From contig JANJTV010000100.1 of NCBI GenBank assembly GCA_024710905.1, positions 1-49,900 of the forward strand: 49,900 nt of DNA, given 5' to 3'. The stretch comes from Anaerolineales bacterium (lineage in GTDB: Bacteria > Chloroflexota > Anaerolineae > Anaerolineales > Villigracilaceae). A program made the translations under genes and the position numbers. Under the pieces are notes generated by a model. The model was not told the DNA's origin and did no database searches. It saw only the letters and a program-made list of their open reading frames with translations. This document shows, piece after piece, positions 16,848 through 25,632 of the stretch; within the stretch, counting starts at the first letter, position 1, and every line of letters starts with the position of its first letter.

Positions 16848-17953
16848 GCCTGCCTCCGGAATTCTCGTACGGTATTGTCACGCTCGCTTTTACGTTCCAG
16901 CGCCAGTTCGATCAATTGGTCTACCAGGTTTGCATACGACAGCCCGGAGGCTTCCCACAACTTCGGGTACATACTGATTTTGGTAAAGCCGGGCAGGGTG
17001 TTGATCTCGTTCAGGTAAATACGCCCGGTTTCGCCTTCGATCAAAAAATCCACCCGCGCCAGCCCGGCGCAGTCCACTGCCTTGAAGGCTTTCAGCGCCA
17101 TCTGGCGAATCTGCTCCTGTTGGGCTTCGCTCAGGTTGGCCGGGATGACTGGCTTGGACGTATCCAGGATATATTTTGCATCGTATGAGTAAAAGTCCGC
17201 GCCGGGGATGATTTCACCTGCGACAGACACTTGTAATTTTTCGTTGCCCAGCACCGAGATTTCAATTTCACGTGGTTCATGCACACCGCGTTCCACCAGC
17301 ACCCGGCGGTCATAGCTAGCGGCTTCCATCAGAGCTTCGGCCACATCGCTGCGGCTGCGGCACTTGGTAATGCCTACTGACGACCCCAGGTTGGCCGGTT
17401 TGATGAACAGTGGGTATGCGGACACCTGCTCGCAGCGGGTAACCACCTCTTCCAGGTCTTGTTCAATCTCGGAGCGCAGTACGATGATCGATTCGACCAC
17501 CGGCACATCGTTGGCGCGCATCACGTCTTTGAAAATCCCTTTATCCATGCCAACTGCCGAGCCGCACACACCGGAACCGACAAAAGCCGCGTCGGCCAGT
17601 TCAAGCAGGCCTTGCAGGGTGCCATCTTCGCCAAATGTGCCGTGTAGCACGGGGAAGTACACATCCACTTTCTGGAAGGTCTTGCGTTCGGGGAAATACA
17701 GCCCGTTCACAGTCGGGTTTGGCAGCAGGGTGACCGGTTCAAGACCATCCAGCTGGTTCTTCTCGAACATCTCCAACGCCGAAGGGCCGGTCAGCCAGTT
17801 ACCCTGGTGGGTGATGCCGACCTGCACCACGTCATATTTGACCGGGTCAAGCACAGACAGCACCGAACGCGCAGACATGAGCGAGACCTCATGTTCGCCA
17901 GAGCGGCCGCCAAACAACACGGCTACGGTTCGTTTCGGGGTTGCTGTCATCAT
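16844..17953 (-). CDS. ddl: D-alanine--D-alanine ligase
   Basis: A 369-residue ATP-grasp ligase that joins two D-alanines for the peptidoglycan stem. Signatures: FGGRSGEHEVSLMSA at the N-terminus, LHGTFGEDGTLQGLLE, FIKPANLGSSVGI, and the metal-site RVDFLIEG to NEINTLPGFTKISMYP. The last motif is of the usual D-Ala-D-Ala type. I chose the ATG at 17953 because it overlaps the murB stop in ATGA and has AGGTG 7 nt upstream; another ATG lies two codons earlier at 17959. Confidence 0.96.
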   Translation of the reverse strand: MMTATPKRTVAVLFGGRSGEHEVSLMSARSVLSVLDPVKYDVVQVGITHQGNWLTGPSALEMFEKNQLDGLEPVTLLPNPTVNGLYFPERKTFQKVDVYFPVLHGTFGEDGTLQGLLELADAAFVGSGVCGSAVGMDKGIFKDVMRANDVPVVESIIVLRSEIEQDLEEVVTRCEQVSAYPLFIKPANLGSSVGITKCRSRSDVAEALMEAASYDRRVLVERGVHEPREIEISVLGNEKLQVSVAGEIIPGADFYSYDAKYILDTSKPVIPANLSEAQQEQIRQMALKAFKAVDCAGLARVDFLIEGETGRIYLNEINTLPGFTKISMYPKLWEASGLSYANLVDQLIELALERKSERDNTVREFRRQA

Positions 17954-18867
17954 TCCCATTCACCTGCCAGTTCAACTTCCAGTTCCAGTTGAACGCCAAA
18001 TTTTTCCTTCACCATCTTCTGGGCCAGTTCCACCAATTTGCGGATGTCACCGGCCCTGGTTTCACCATGATTGATGAAAAAATTGCCATGCAGGGGACTG
18101 ATCTCGGCGTTGCCAATGCGTGTGCCTTTCAGCCCGGCCGCTTCAATCAGCCGTCCGGCATAATCACCGGGAGGGTTCTTGAACATCGACCCCATGCTCG
18201 CGCCGGGCGGCTGGGTGGCTTTACGCCGTTGTGTAAATTGGTCAATTGTAGCCTTGATTTCCTCAGCCCGGCCATTTTTTAACTTAAATTCCGCCGAAAG
18301 TACCACTGCCTGCACTTCGCCGCGCTTTAATACGCTGGTTCGGTAGTCGTAGCCCAGGGCTTCCACCGGCCACCACACGCGGCCCTGGCGGGTGAGTAAT
18401 TCGGCGCGGGCCAGGTCGTGGGCCACGTCCCCGCCAAATGCCCCGGCATTGCCATATACGGCCCCGCCGACGGTTCCCGGTACGGTTGCGGCCCATTCCA
18501 GCCCGCTAAGGCCTTTGGCTGCTGCGCGGTGCGCCAGGTTGGAAAATACCGCACCGGATTCTGCCCATAGGACGGGTTCCGGACCCGTGCGGAATTCCGT
18601 TTGCTTGGCCTTGTTCAGGATGACGACCCCCCGAATGCCTTTGTCGCTGACCAGCAGGTTGGAACCACCTCCCAGCAGCGTGTAGGGCAGGGAGCCCTCC
18701 CAGCAGGTGATGACCGCCCGCGCCAGTTCATCCGCATTGCGGACGGTCACCAGCACATCGGCAGGGCCGCCAATTCGCGCGGAGGTATAAGGCGCCAGGG
18801 GTATATGCTCCTGTACCTGCTCGCCAAACAACTCCCGCAAGGTCTCAAACGTGGCCGTCATCACCAT
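17950..18867 (-). CDS. murB: UDP-N-acetylenolpyruvoylglucosamine reductase
   Basis: A 305-residue FAD enzyme that reduces UDP-GlcNAc-enolpyruvate to UDP-MurNAc. Seen: [12 protein letters not shown] and [10 protein letters not shown] (FAD binding), [28 protein letters not shown], and the type II-like SMGSMFKNP followed by [21 protein letters not shown]. The preferred start at 18867 ([10 protein letters not shown]) lies 10 nt after a small upstream gene. An in-frame extension to 18906 would overlap that gene and adds a Ser/Asn/Lys-rich stretch with no known role. Confidence 0.95.
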   Translation of the reverse strand: MVMTATFETLRELFGEQVQEHIPLAPYTSARIGGPADVLVTVRNADELARAVITCWEGSLPYTLLGGGSNLLVSDKGIRGVVILNKAKQTEFRTGPEPVLWAESGAVFSNLAHRAAAKGLSGLEWAATVPGTVGGAVYGNAGAFGGDVAHDLARAELLTRQGRVWWPVEALGYDYRTSVLKRGEVQAVVLSAEFKLKNGRAEEIKATIDQFTQRRKATQPPGASMGSMFKNPPGDYAGRLIEAAGLKGTRIGNAEISPLHGNFFINHGETRAGDIRKLVELAQKMVKEKFGVQLELEVELAGEWE

Positions 18868-18877
18868 AACCGTGTGG

Positions 18878-19054
18878 TTACTTCCCTTTCGATTCGAAGT
18901 GGCCAATCAGCCGCTGGACAGCCTGCTCTTTTGGGGCGGTCTGGGCCTGGTTACTGGTTAAAGAGCCGGGTTCCGGCACGTTTACCAGCACCATCTTGAG
19001 TGGCGGCAAGCCAGCAACGGTTGCCTGGTAGGTGTTGTTCTTGTCCTTTTGCAT
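18878..19054 (-). CDS. 58-residue unknown protein between murC and murB
   Basis: A small polar protein (MQKDKNNTYQATVAG at the N-terminus, GHFESKGK at the C-terminus) that I do not recognise. Support for a real gene is positional. The ATG lies 1 nt after the murC stop (TAA-G-ATG), AAAGGATGG precedes it at a workable distance, and its stop is 10 nt before the murB ATG, so it exactly fills the gap in an operon with no other empty space. An upstream in-frame ATG at 19072 overlaps murC. It has no membrane segment and no signal peptide. It could instead be a translated spacer with no function. Confidence 0.5.
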   Translation of the reverse strand: MQKDKNNTYQATVAGLPPLKMVLVNVPEPGSLTSNQAQTAPKEQAVQRLIGHFESKGK

Positions 19055-19055
19055 C

Positions 19056-20456
19056 TTATGCCATCCTTTCATGCAAATGGGTCAGGATATCTTTACTGAC
19101 CTGGTCGGCATCCCCGGCGGAAAGCACCAGCAAGACATCGTTTGGGCGCAATTCCTGCCGAAGGGTGTGAACAATCTCCTCGAGGGAGGGGACAAAGCGT
19201 GCATTGGCATGTTTCATGGATTGCACGACTTGTTCGGCGGAAAATTCCTGTTTTTCTTCACGCGCAGCATACACTTCGCTGACCAGCACACAATCGGCTT
19301 CCTGAAAACTGCCGGCAAACTCATTGAACAGGGTTTGTGTACGCGAGTAGGTGTGCGGTTGCCAGACAGCCCAGATACGGCGCGATGGGTAACGGGCGCG
19401 GGCGGCATCTAGCGTGGCGCGGATTTCGGTGGGGTGATGGGCATAATCGTCAATGACAATCACGCCGTTCAACTCACCCTGTACCTCAAAACGGCGTCCA
19501 GTGCCTTTGAATTCGCCCAGTGCCTGGGCTGCCTGGCGCATATCCAAACCCATCAGCCCAACCACGGCCAGGACGGCCATGGCGTTACGGACGTTGTGCA
19601 GGCCCGGTACTTGCAGCGAAATCCCGGAGACGGCATTGGGGGCGTTGTTCAGGCGGGTAATGATGTTGAACGTAAACCCGCCGCGCTGGTTGACCATGAC
19701 ATTTTGGGCCAGTACCCATTCACCTATTTCGGTGCGTTGGTTTTGGGCAATTCGATAACGCACCACGCGCTGACCTTGCTGGCGGAGTTCTGCCATTAAT
19801 TCATGAGCGCCCATGTCTTCGCCGCAGCCGATCAGTGCACCGTCTGCAGGGACGAGGCTGGCAAACTGGGCAAATGCTGCGCGGAAGTCTGCTGGGGTGG
19901 GGTAGCAGTCCGGATGATCGTGTTCAATATTGGTGATCACGGCATATTTGGGCTTCAGGCCCAGGAACATACGGTCGTATTCGTCGGCTTCGATTACAAA
20001 AGCCTCGCCTTTGCCCGCATGGGCATTGGTGTTCGTGTTGCTCATAACACCGCCAACAATAAAGGACGGGTCTTGCCCCAGTTGAAGCAGGGTCCAGGCC
20101 ATCATGGCGGTGGTGGTGGTTTTACCGTGCGTCCCGGCGATGGCAATGCCGACCTTGCTTTCCATCAGTTTGCCGAGGAAATCTGCCCGTTTATAGACGG
20201 GGATATTGCCTGCCAGGGCGGCCTGCACTTCGGGGTTTTCATCGGGAATGGCTGAGGAACGGACCACCCAATCGGCACGGCCAACGTTCTCGGCAGCGTG
20301 GCCGATCTGGATGGAAGCGCCCAGGCGTTTGAGTTCCTCGGTAAACGGTGAAGCGGATCGGTCTGAGCCCGTGACGGTATATCCGCTCTCCAGAAGGAGC
20401 CGGGCTATCGCGGAGAGTCCGCTTCCACCAATCCCGATAAAGTGAACAGATGTCAT
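19056..20456 (-). CDS. murC: UDP-N-acetylmuramate--L-alanine ligase
   Basis: A 466-residue Mur ligase that adds L-alanine to UDP-MurNAc. The N-terminal Rossmann motif is FIGIGGSGLSAIARLL, the ATP-binding loop is GTHGKTTTTAM, the central domain shows IEADEYDRMFL and NIEHDHPDCY, and the C-terminal domain begins near DDYAHHPTEIRATL. The ATG at 20456 overlaps the cvpA-like stop (TAATG). An in-frame extension upstream to 20639 lies over that gene and looks like a frame shadow (many Pro, Arg and His). Confidence 0.96.
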   Translation of the reverse strand: MTSVHFIGIGGSGLSAIARLLLESGYTVTGSDRSASPFTEELKRLGASIQIGHAAENVGRADWVVRSSAIPDENPEVQAALAGNIPVYKRADFLGKLMESKVGIAIAGTHGKTTTTAMMAWTLLQLGQDPSFIVGGVMSNTNTNAHAGKGEAFVIEADEYDRMFLGLKPKYAVITNIEHDHPDCYPTPADFRAAFAQFASLVPADGALIGCGEDMGAHELMAELRQQGQRVVRYRIAQNQRTEIGEWVLAQNVMVNQRGGFTFNIITRLNNAPNAVSGISLQVPGLHNVRNAMAVLAVVGLMGLDMRQAAQALGEFKGTGRRFEVQGELNGVIVIDDYAHHPTEIRATLDAARARYPSRRIWAVWQPHTYSRTQTLFNEFAGSFQEADCVLVSEVYAAREEKQEFSAEQVVQSMKHANARFVPSLEEIVHTLRQELRPNDVLLVLSAGDADQVSKDILTHLHERMA

Positions 20457-20983
20457 TAGATGAACACCACAATGATGAAGATAAATGCCAGGATGACGGC
20501 AAAATAAATCCAGGGTTCGCCCAGCAGGCGCGGGGCCAGGAAAGGGATAAGTTCGAGTGCGGCTTCGCCCATAGGCATGGCTTCGTTGGGAGCCGTGATG
20601 TAGCCGCCGGGGTAGCCTGCGGTGTGCAGGTAGAACCACAATGTGCCAACTACGAGATAGCCGTTCAGCGCGCCGAGTACGAAACCCAGCAGGCTGTCTT
20701 GTAGTTTCTCACGGGCGGCCTTGGTGGCAAAACGCGGCAGGGCTACCGTCTGGTACCCAAAGAAGACCAGTACCAGCACAATCAGGCTGCGCAGCCAGAA
20801 GAGCGGTTCGCCATCTGCGGGTAGGGTGCTGATGATTGGCACGTATTTGGTAAGCAGGTAATTAAGGGCCAGCCCCAGTACCACGCTGAACGAGACCAAC
20901 AGTTCTTTGGCCCAACCGCGCATGGCGCCGATGACGCCGAACAGCACGACAAATGTCCAGAACATAAAGATCAGGCTAACCAT
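20456..20983 (-). CDS. CvpA family membrane protein
   Basis: A 175-residue protein with four hydrophobic segments and the CvpA-like N-terminal pattern MRGWAKELLV after the first helix. CvpA-family proteins are inner-membrane proteins linked to colicin V export in E. coli; their general role is not settled. Placement inside the dcw operon, overlapping murG at the front and murC at the back, suggests a link to envelope synthesis, but that is inference. The ATG at 20983 has TGGAG about 6 nt upstream. Confidence 0.75.
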   Translation of the reverse strand: MVSLIFMFWTFVVLFGVIGAMRGWAKELLVSFSVVLGLALNYLLTKYVPIISTLPADGEPLFWLRSLIVLVLVFFGYQTVALPRFATKAAREKLQDSLLGFVLGALNGYLVVGTLWFYLHTAGYPGGYITAPNEAMPMGEAALELIPFLAPRLLGEPWIYFAVILAFIFIIVVFI

Positions 20984-22070
20984 GGGCTTCTCCAGCAAGG
21001 GCTTGCAGTTCATGGGCGATACTGGCAGCCGCTTTGGGCTGTTTCAGGCTGCCCATGGCGGCCCGCATGGCCTCAAGTTTTTCTGGCGTTTCGAGCAGTT
21101 TCTCAACCAGCAGGGCCAGGCCGCTCTTGAGCTTGGAGTCTTCTAGTATGATGGCGGCGTTGCGTTTGGCCAGGTACTCGGCATTCACTTTCTGGTAGCG
21201 CCAAGCATGCGGATACGGAACCAGCACGGCGGGTAGCTCAAAGTGCGGGAATTCGCCCAGGATGGATGCCCCGGCCCGGCAAATGACCAGGTCGGCGGCG
21301 GCCAGGGCTGCGCCCATGTTGTCGTGCAGGTAGGGGTGGGCATGGTAGCGTTTGGCCTGTTCAGCATTTAGTTGGGAGGTTTTCTCCTGCACGGCAGGCC
21401 AGTCCAACTCGCCGCTGATATGGATGATCTCGCTGTCTTCGAGCAGTTCTTCCAGGTGTTCCAACACAGCCATATTGATGGAACGCGCACCTTTGCTGCC
21501 GCCAAAAACCAGCAAGGTGGGCAGTTTGTTTTTCAGGCCGAGGGATTTACGGGCCTGCGGGCGTTTCCAGGCGGCAACGTCCGGTCGAACGGGGTAACCG
21601 GAGACCACGATGTTGCTGTGGCCGGCGAAATATAACCGGGATTCTTCGGCTGTGACAGTGATGCGCGTGGCAAAGCGCGCCAGGGTTTTCAGGGCCAGGC
21701 CAGGTTCAATATCTGGCACATACAGCAGGGAAGGAATTCCCCGCCCGGCCAACGCTATCGGTCCGGCCACGTACCCGCCGGTGAAAAAGAGCACATCCGG
21801 ACGAAATTCAGCCAGAATACGGCGGGCGGCCAGTGTGCCGCGCGCCATCGCCAGCAGGTTGCCCGGCAGGCGGGCCAACCCAACGCCATGCAACCCGGCA
21901 GCGGGGATGGCCTTAAATGGAATGCCAGCCCGCTCTACGAGCGCGGCTTCCATGCCACCTTCCCCGCCAACCCAAAGGAATTCGGCGTTTTTATCGCTGA
22001 CGGCCTGAAGGACGGCTAAGGCGGGATACACTCCGCCGCCGGTCCCTCCGGCGCATATCAAATATCGCAC
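20976..22070 (-). CDS. murG: UDP-GlcNAc:lipid I N-acetylglucosaminyltransferase
   Basis: A GT28 glycosyltransferase of 364 residues that makes lipid II from lipid I on the inner membrane face. Motifs: AGGTGGGVYPALAV at the N-terminus, FTGGYVAGPIALAG, LVFGGSKGARSIN, VICRAGASILGE and the donor-site YQKVNAEYL. The first motif has Gly where most MurGs have His (GGTGGH), a residue considered important in E. coli. I prefer a GTG start at 22070 because GGAG lies 8 nt upstream and the protein then begins as usual just before the first motif. ATG codons at 22091 and a start at 22109 are alternatives. In every case the gene overlaps the end of ftsW by 80 nt or more. Confidence 0.9.
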   Translation of the reverse strand: MRYLICAGGTGGGVYPALAVLQAVSDKNAEFLWVGGEGGMEAALVERAGIPFKAIPAAGLHGVGLARLPGNLLAMARGTLAARRILAEFRPDVLFFTGGYVAGPIALAGRGIPSLLYVPDIEPGLALKTLARFATRITVTAEESRLYFAGHSNIVVSGYPVRPDVAAWKRPQARKSLGLKNKLPTLLVFGGSKGARSINMAVLEHLEELLEDSEIIHISGELDWPAVQEKTSQLNAEQAKRYHAHPYLHDNMGAALAAADLVICRAGASILGEFPHFELPAVLVPYPHAWRYQKVNAEYLAKRNAAIILEDSKLKSGLALLVEKLLETPEKLEAMRAAMGSLKQPKAAASIAHELQALAGEAHG

Positions 22071-23271
22071 CGTAGTTTCTCCATTCGTCATTTTCAGCAC
22101 TTTCGGCAACCGGTGTTTCCCCAGCCTGCCGCGAAACGTTCAGGATAATGCCAATTGCGATCAATGATGTGACCAGACTCGAACCACCCGCACTGATAAA
22201 CGGCAAGGCATTGCCCGCAAAGGGCATTAGCCCGACAATGACCAGCATGTTAATGGCGGCCTCGCTCGCGATCCAGAAGGTCAGGCCGCCCGCCAGCAGG
22301 CTGCCGAGCATATCTGGCGCTTGCTGCGAAATCTTTAGACCGCGCCAGAGGATGATTCCATACAGGGCGATTGTGCCTAGAGCGCCAACAATGCCCAGTT
22401 CTTCGGCAATGACCGCATAAATACTGTCGGTGGGCGGTACGGGCAGGCCCAGCAGTTTGGTGGTCGATTGGCCGATTCCAACCCCGAAGATACCGCCTTT
22501 AACAATCGCTTCCAGCGAGCGGCGAACGTGATAAGAGGCCTGTAACGGATCCTGGATGCCCAGGACAAAGGAATTCAGGCGCTCGCGACCAGTGGCACTG
22601 ACCTGTACAACCAGGAAGCCAACCACCACTGCTACAATAAGCAGGAAAACAATCTGCTTCCAATCACCACCTGCCAGGAAGAACAACAACCCGCCTAGCA
22701 GGAAGATGGTGGCCGTGGCCGAAAGGTCTGGCTGCAGGTAAATCAGGCCGCCGATGAGCCCCAGGATGGCCGCCAGTGGGAACAGTCCCCAACTAATATC
22801 GTGCAACTGCTCACGCTTGGAGTGCATCCAGACCGCCAGGTAAATGACAGTGACCAGCTTTGCCAGCTCCGATGGCTGCACAGACCCGGCGAAGAAAGCA
22901 CGGACTGCGCCAAACCGTTCATCACTGAACAGCAGCACAAACAACAGCATGCCCATGGTGCCCAGCATGGCAAACAGGATGATTGAGCGCCAGCGGTGAT
23001 AGTCGACGCGGGAAACCAAATAAGTCAGCAATACGCCCAGGATCATCCATAAAACCTGGCGGTTGAACATGCGCATGGGTTCATCCCATATTTGCAGGGC
23101 AAAATCCCAGGATGCAGAAAAAACCATGATCAGGCCAAACACCAGCATGGCGGCCATCCCTGCCACCAATGGCAGGTCCATCCCGCCGCCCACCTTGCGG
23201 ACGGAAGGTACAGACGATGTCATGTTTTCGGCCGGGCCTACTGCTGTATCCCTGAAAACTCTTGTAGCCAT
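21991..23271 (-). CDS. ftsW: SEDS glycosyltransferase FtsW
   Basis: A 426-residue multi-pass protein of the SEDS family, the septal peptidoglycan polymerase that works with FtsI. About ten membrane helices are visible. Signatures include SRVDYHRW, the loop Q-P-S-E-L-A-K in GSVQPSELAKL, GIGQSTTKLLGLPVPPTDSIYAVIAEELG, and LPFISAGGSSLV. A charged C-terminal tail of about 45 residues (MRRRDRRRSVSRL) extends past the last helix and is encoded over the start of murG. The start at 23271 has AGAAAGG upstream and overlaps murD by 34 nt; ATG 23223 is an alternative. Confidence 0.94.
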   Translation of the reverse strand: MATRVFRDTAVGPAENMTSSVPSVRKVGGGMDLPLVAGMAAMLVFGLIMVFSASWDFALQIWDEPMRMFNRQVLWMILGVLLTYLVSRVDYHRWRSIILFAMLGTMGMLLFVLLFSDERFGAVRAFFAGSVQPSELAKLVTVIYLAVWMHSKREQLHDISWGLFPLAAILGLIGGLIYLQPDLSATATIFLLGGLLFFLAGGDWKQIVFLLIVAVVVGFLVVQVSATGRERLNSFVLGIQDPLQASYHVRRSLEAIVKGGIFGVGIGQSTTKLLGLPVPPTDSIYAVIAEELGIVGALGTIALYGIILWRGLKISQQAPDMLGSLLAGGLTFWIASEAAINMLVIVGLMPFAGNALPFISAGGSSLVTSLIAIGIILNVSRQAGETPVAESAENDEWRNYGAIFDMRRRDRRRSVSRLSRPSGRQR

Positions 23272-24629
23272 TGTTTGAACCTTTCTCCGCGTTCTTCGAA
23301 ATCCTTAAATTCATCGTAGCTGGTGCCGCCGGGTGAGAACAGCACGCTATCACCTGCTTCGACCACCCTCGCGGCGGCCATTACTGCCTCACGGCAATTG
23401 CTGACCCGTTCCAGGCTGTAGGGTCGCGGCTGGCCCAGGCCTACCAGGATCTTATCGGCTGCTTCGCCAAAGACAATCACATGATCCACACGTTTGCGCA
23501 CCAGGTCACCCAATGCTTCCCAGGGCAGGTCTTTATCACGCCCGCCCAGAAGCAATACCAGCGGCCCGGTAACAGCCTGAATGGCGGCCATGGTTCGCTC
23601 GGGGGCAGTGGCAATCGAGTCGTTGTACCAGTTGGCCCCACGCCAGGTGCTAACCAGTTCCAGCCGGTGTGGCACGCCGTGGAAACCTTCTATCCCGGTG
23701 CGCATGGCCTCTGGCGAGAGCCCGATTGCATGGGTAATGGTGCAGGCCGCCAGCACATTTTGTTGGTTGTGTTCCCCGCGTAGTTGGAAGACATCCTCAA
23801 TCGGGAGGGGTAGCACGGCGCCCTTCACGCGCAGGTAAAAGCGACCGTCCTCCCGATAGCTGCCGTCGCCGTTTTTGGGCAGTTTCCCAAGTCCAAAGGA
23901 AAGCAGGTGTCCTTTTACGCTGGTGCCCATTGCCCAGGCATTGGCATCCTCCCGGCCGAGCACGGCAGTGTCGTTGGCAGACTGGTGTGCCACTACCTGC
24001 GCCTTGGCATGGATGTAGCTTTCCATACTGCCGTGCCGGTCGAGGTGATTGGGGGTGATGTTCAGGATAGCCGCCACGTTTGGTGAGGTCTTCATCAACT
24101 CGGCCTGGAAGGAGGAGATCTCCAGCACGGCCAGGTCGGTGGTATCCATCTCATCAACATAATTGATTAACGGGTCGCCAATGTTACCGCCCACCCATAC
24201 GCGGCGGTAACGGCCACTCGTGTCTTTTTGTGCAATTCGCCCCACCAGGGTTGTGGTGGTGGTTTTCCCGGCTGACCCGGTAATGCCAATGGTGCGGCAG
24301 GGTACGGCTTCCATGAAGAGCTGGGTGTCGTTCGAGAGTGGGATGCCCATTTTCATGGCGGCGGCAACCAGCGGGTTGCTGAGCGGGACCCCGCCAGAGA
24401 TGCAGACCAAGTCTGGAGCAGGGGTTAGCAGACCCAGGGGGTGCCCGCCCAAATTCCACTCTATCCCGGTATCAGCCAGCATGGAAATCTCATTTTGCAT
24501 TTGCTCTGGCGAGCGTTTGTCGTTGAGGAGTACCCGGGCACCATGCCTGGCAAGGTAACGCGCCAACGCCAGCCCCTGCCGGGCTGCGCCGATGACGATA
24601 ACACGTTGGCCTTGCCAATTTTTCTTCAT
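23238..24629 (-). CDS. murD: UDP-N-acetylmuramoyl-L-alanine--D-glutamate ligase
   Basis: A 463-residue Mur ligase that adds D-glutamate. Signatures: VIVIGAARQGLALARYLARHG (UMAG binding), the ATP loop TGSAGKTTTTTLV, EISSFQAE, LNITPNHLDRHGSMESYIHAKA, and the C-terminal LLLGGRDKDLPWEAL and LFSPGGTSYDEFKDFEERGE. The last two are typical of MurD. The ATG at 24629 lies 7 nt after mraY; an in-frame TTG at 24647 would overlap mraY. Confidence 0.95.
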   Translation of the reverse strand: MKKNWQGQRVIVIGAARQGLALARYLARHGARVLLNDKRSPEQMQNEISMLADTGIEWNLGGHPLGLLTPAPDLVCISGGVPLSNPLVAAAMKMGIPLSNDTQLFMEAVPCRTIGITGSAGKTTTTTLVGRIAQKDTSGRYRRVWVGGNIGDPLINYVDEMDTTDLAVLEISSFQAELMKTSPNVAAILNITPNHLDRHGSMESYIHAKAQVVAHQSANDTAVLGREDANAWAMGTSVKGHLLSFGLGKLPKNGDGSYREDGRFYLRVKGAVLPLPIEDVFQLRGEHNQQNVLAACTITHAIGLSPEAMRTGIEGFHGVPHRLELVSTWRGANWYNDSIATAPERTMAAIQAVTGPLVLLLGGRDKDLPWEALGDLVRKRVDHVIVFGEAADKILVGLGQPRPYSLERVSNCREAVMAAARVVEAGDSVLFSPGGTSYDEFKDFEERGERFKQWLQEFSGIQQ

Positions 24630-24636
24630 TTGTTTG

Positions 24637-25632
24637 TTATCCCGCAAAGGTCAGGCCAACCCCGAGCAGGGCGGCCAGCAGGCCAATGAGCCAGAAACGC
24701 TGCACGATCTGGGTTTCACTCCAGCCGAGCAGTTCAAAGTGGTGATGGATGGGTGCCATTTTGAAGAAGCGCCGCCCACCGGTCAGCCTGAAGTAGGTGA
24801 TTTGGATGCTGACGCTCAGGGCTTCACTGAGTGGGATGATTGCAATCAGTGGCAGGACAGCCCATTGGCCGGTCATCAGGGCGACGACTGCCAGGGTGCT
24901 GCCGAGGGCAAGTGAACCTGTGTCACCCATGATGAGCTGGGCCGGGTGGACGTTGAACCACAGGAAACCGAACAATGCGCCCACCAAGGTGAATGAGAAT
25001 TGCGCCAGGAAAACCTGCTGCTGCATTAGCGCAATCACGCCGTAGGCTGCGAAGATGGTGGCTGAGATCAGCCCGGACAGTCCATCCAGTCCGTCGGTGA
25101 AGTTGACGGCATTGGACATGGAAACAATAATAAAAGCGGCGGCAGGGATGTACAGCCAGCCCAGGTCAATTTCCAGGCCAACGCCGGGGATGCGCAGTCC
25201 AGGGACTTCGAGTATAAATTTCAGCAGGTACGCCACAATGGCTGCCAGAGTCCACTGGCTGATAAATTTCGTGCGGATGGTCATGCCCTGGCCTTTGCGT
25301 GGCCCGCGAATACCTTCCCAGTCATCCACTGCGCCAAGAATGCCGAAGATGATCATGGTGAACAGGGGAACGATGACGGACCGCCCGGCAATTTCAAGGC
25401 CAATTAATGGTGCTGCGTTGAGCAGGCCAGTGAGTAGCATGACGGGCAGCAGGATCATTACACCACCCATGGTGGGCGTGCCCATTTTGACCATATGCTG
25501 GCTGGGACCTTCCACACGGATGATTTTGCCAATCTTGAAATGGCGTAGGGCGCGGATGAGCGGGCCTCCCCAAATGACGGTCAGCATGAAACTCAGGCCA
25601 GCCAGGCTAATGGCAAGCGTTGCGTCTCTCAT
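24637..25632 (-). CDS. mraY: Phospho-N-acetylmuramoyl-pentapeptide transferase
   Basis: A 331-residue membrane transferase that makes lipid I from UDP-MurNAc-pentapeptide and undecaprenyl phosphate. Motifs: GTPTMGGVMIL, GAVDDWEGI (catalytic Asp pair), SNAVNFTDGLDGLSG, MGDTGSLALG, and MAPIHHHFELLGWSE. About ten hydrophobic helices are visible. The ATG at 25632 overlaps the murF stop in ATGA; an in-frame extension to 25731 is a shadow of murF. Confidence 0.97.
   Translation of the reverse strand: MRDATLAISLAGLSFMLTVIWGGPLIRALRHFKIGKIIRVEGPSQHMVKMGTPTMGGVMILLPVMLLTGLLNAAPLIGLEIAGRSVIVPLFTMIIFGILGAVDDWEGIRGPRKGQGMTIRTKFISQWTLAAIVAYLLKFILEVPGLRIPGVGLEIDLGWLYIPAAAFIIVSMSNAVNFTDGLDGLSGLISATIFAAYGVIALMQQQVFLAQFSFTLVGALFGFLWFNVHPAQLIMGDTGSLALGSTLAVVALMTGQWAVLPLIAIIPLSEALSVSIQITYFRLTGGRRFFKMAPIHHHFELLGWSETQIVQRFWLIGLLAALLGVGLTFAG

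Noticed and set aside
20457..20639. N-terminal extension of murC by 61 codons
   Set aside because: It lies in another frame over the cvpA-like gene, has shadow-like composition, and the normal MurC start MTSVHFIGIGG follows at 20456.
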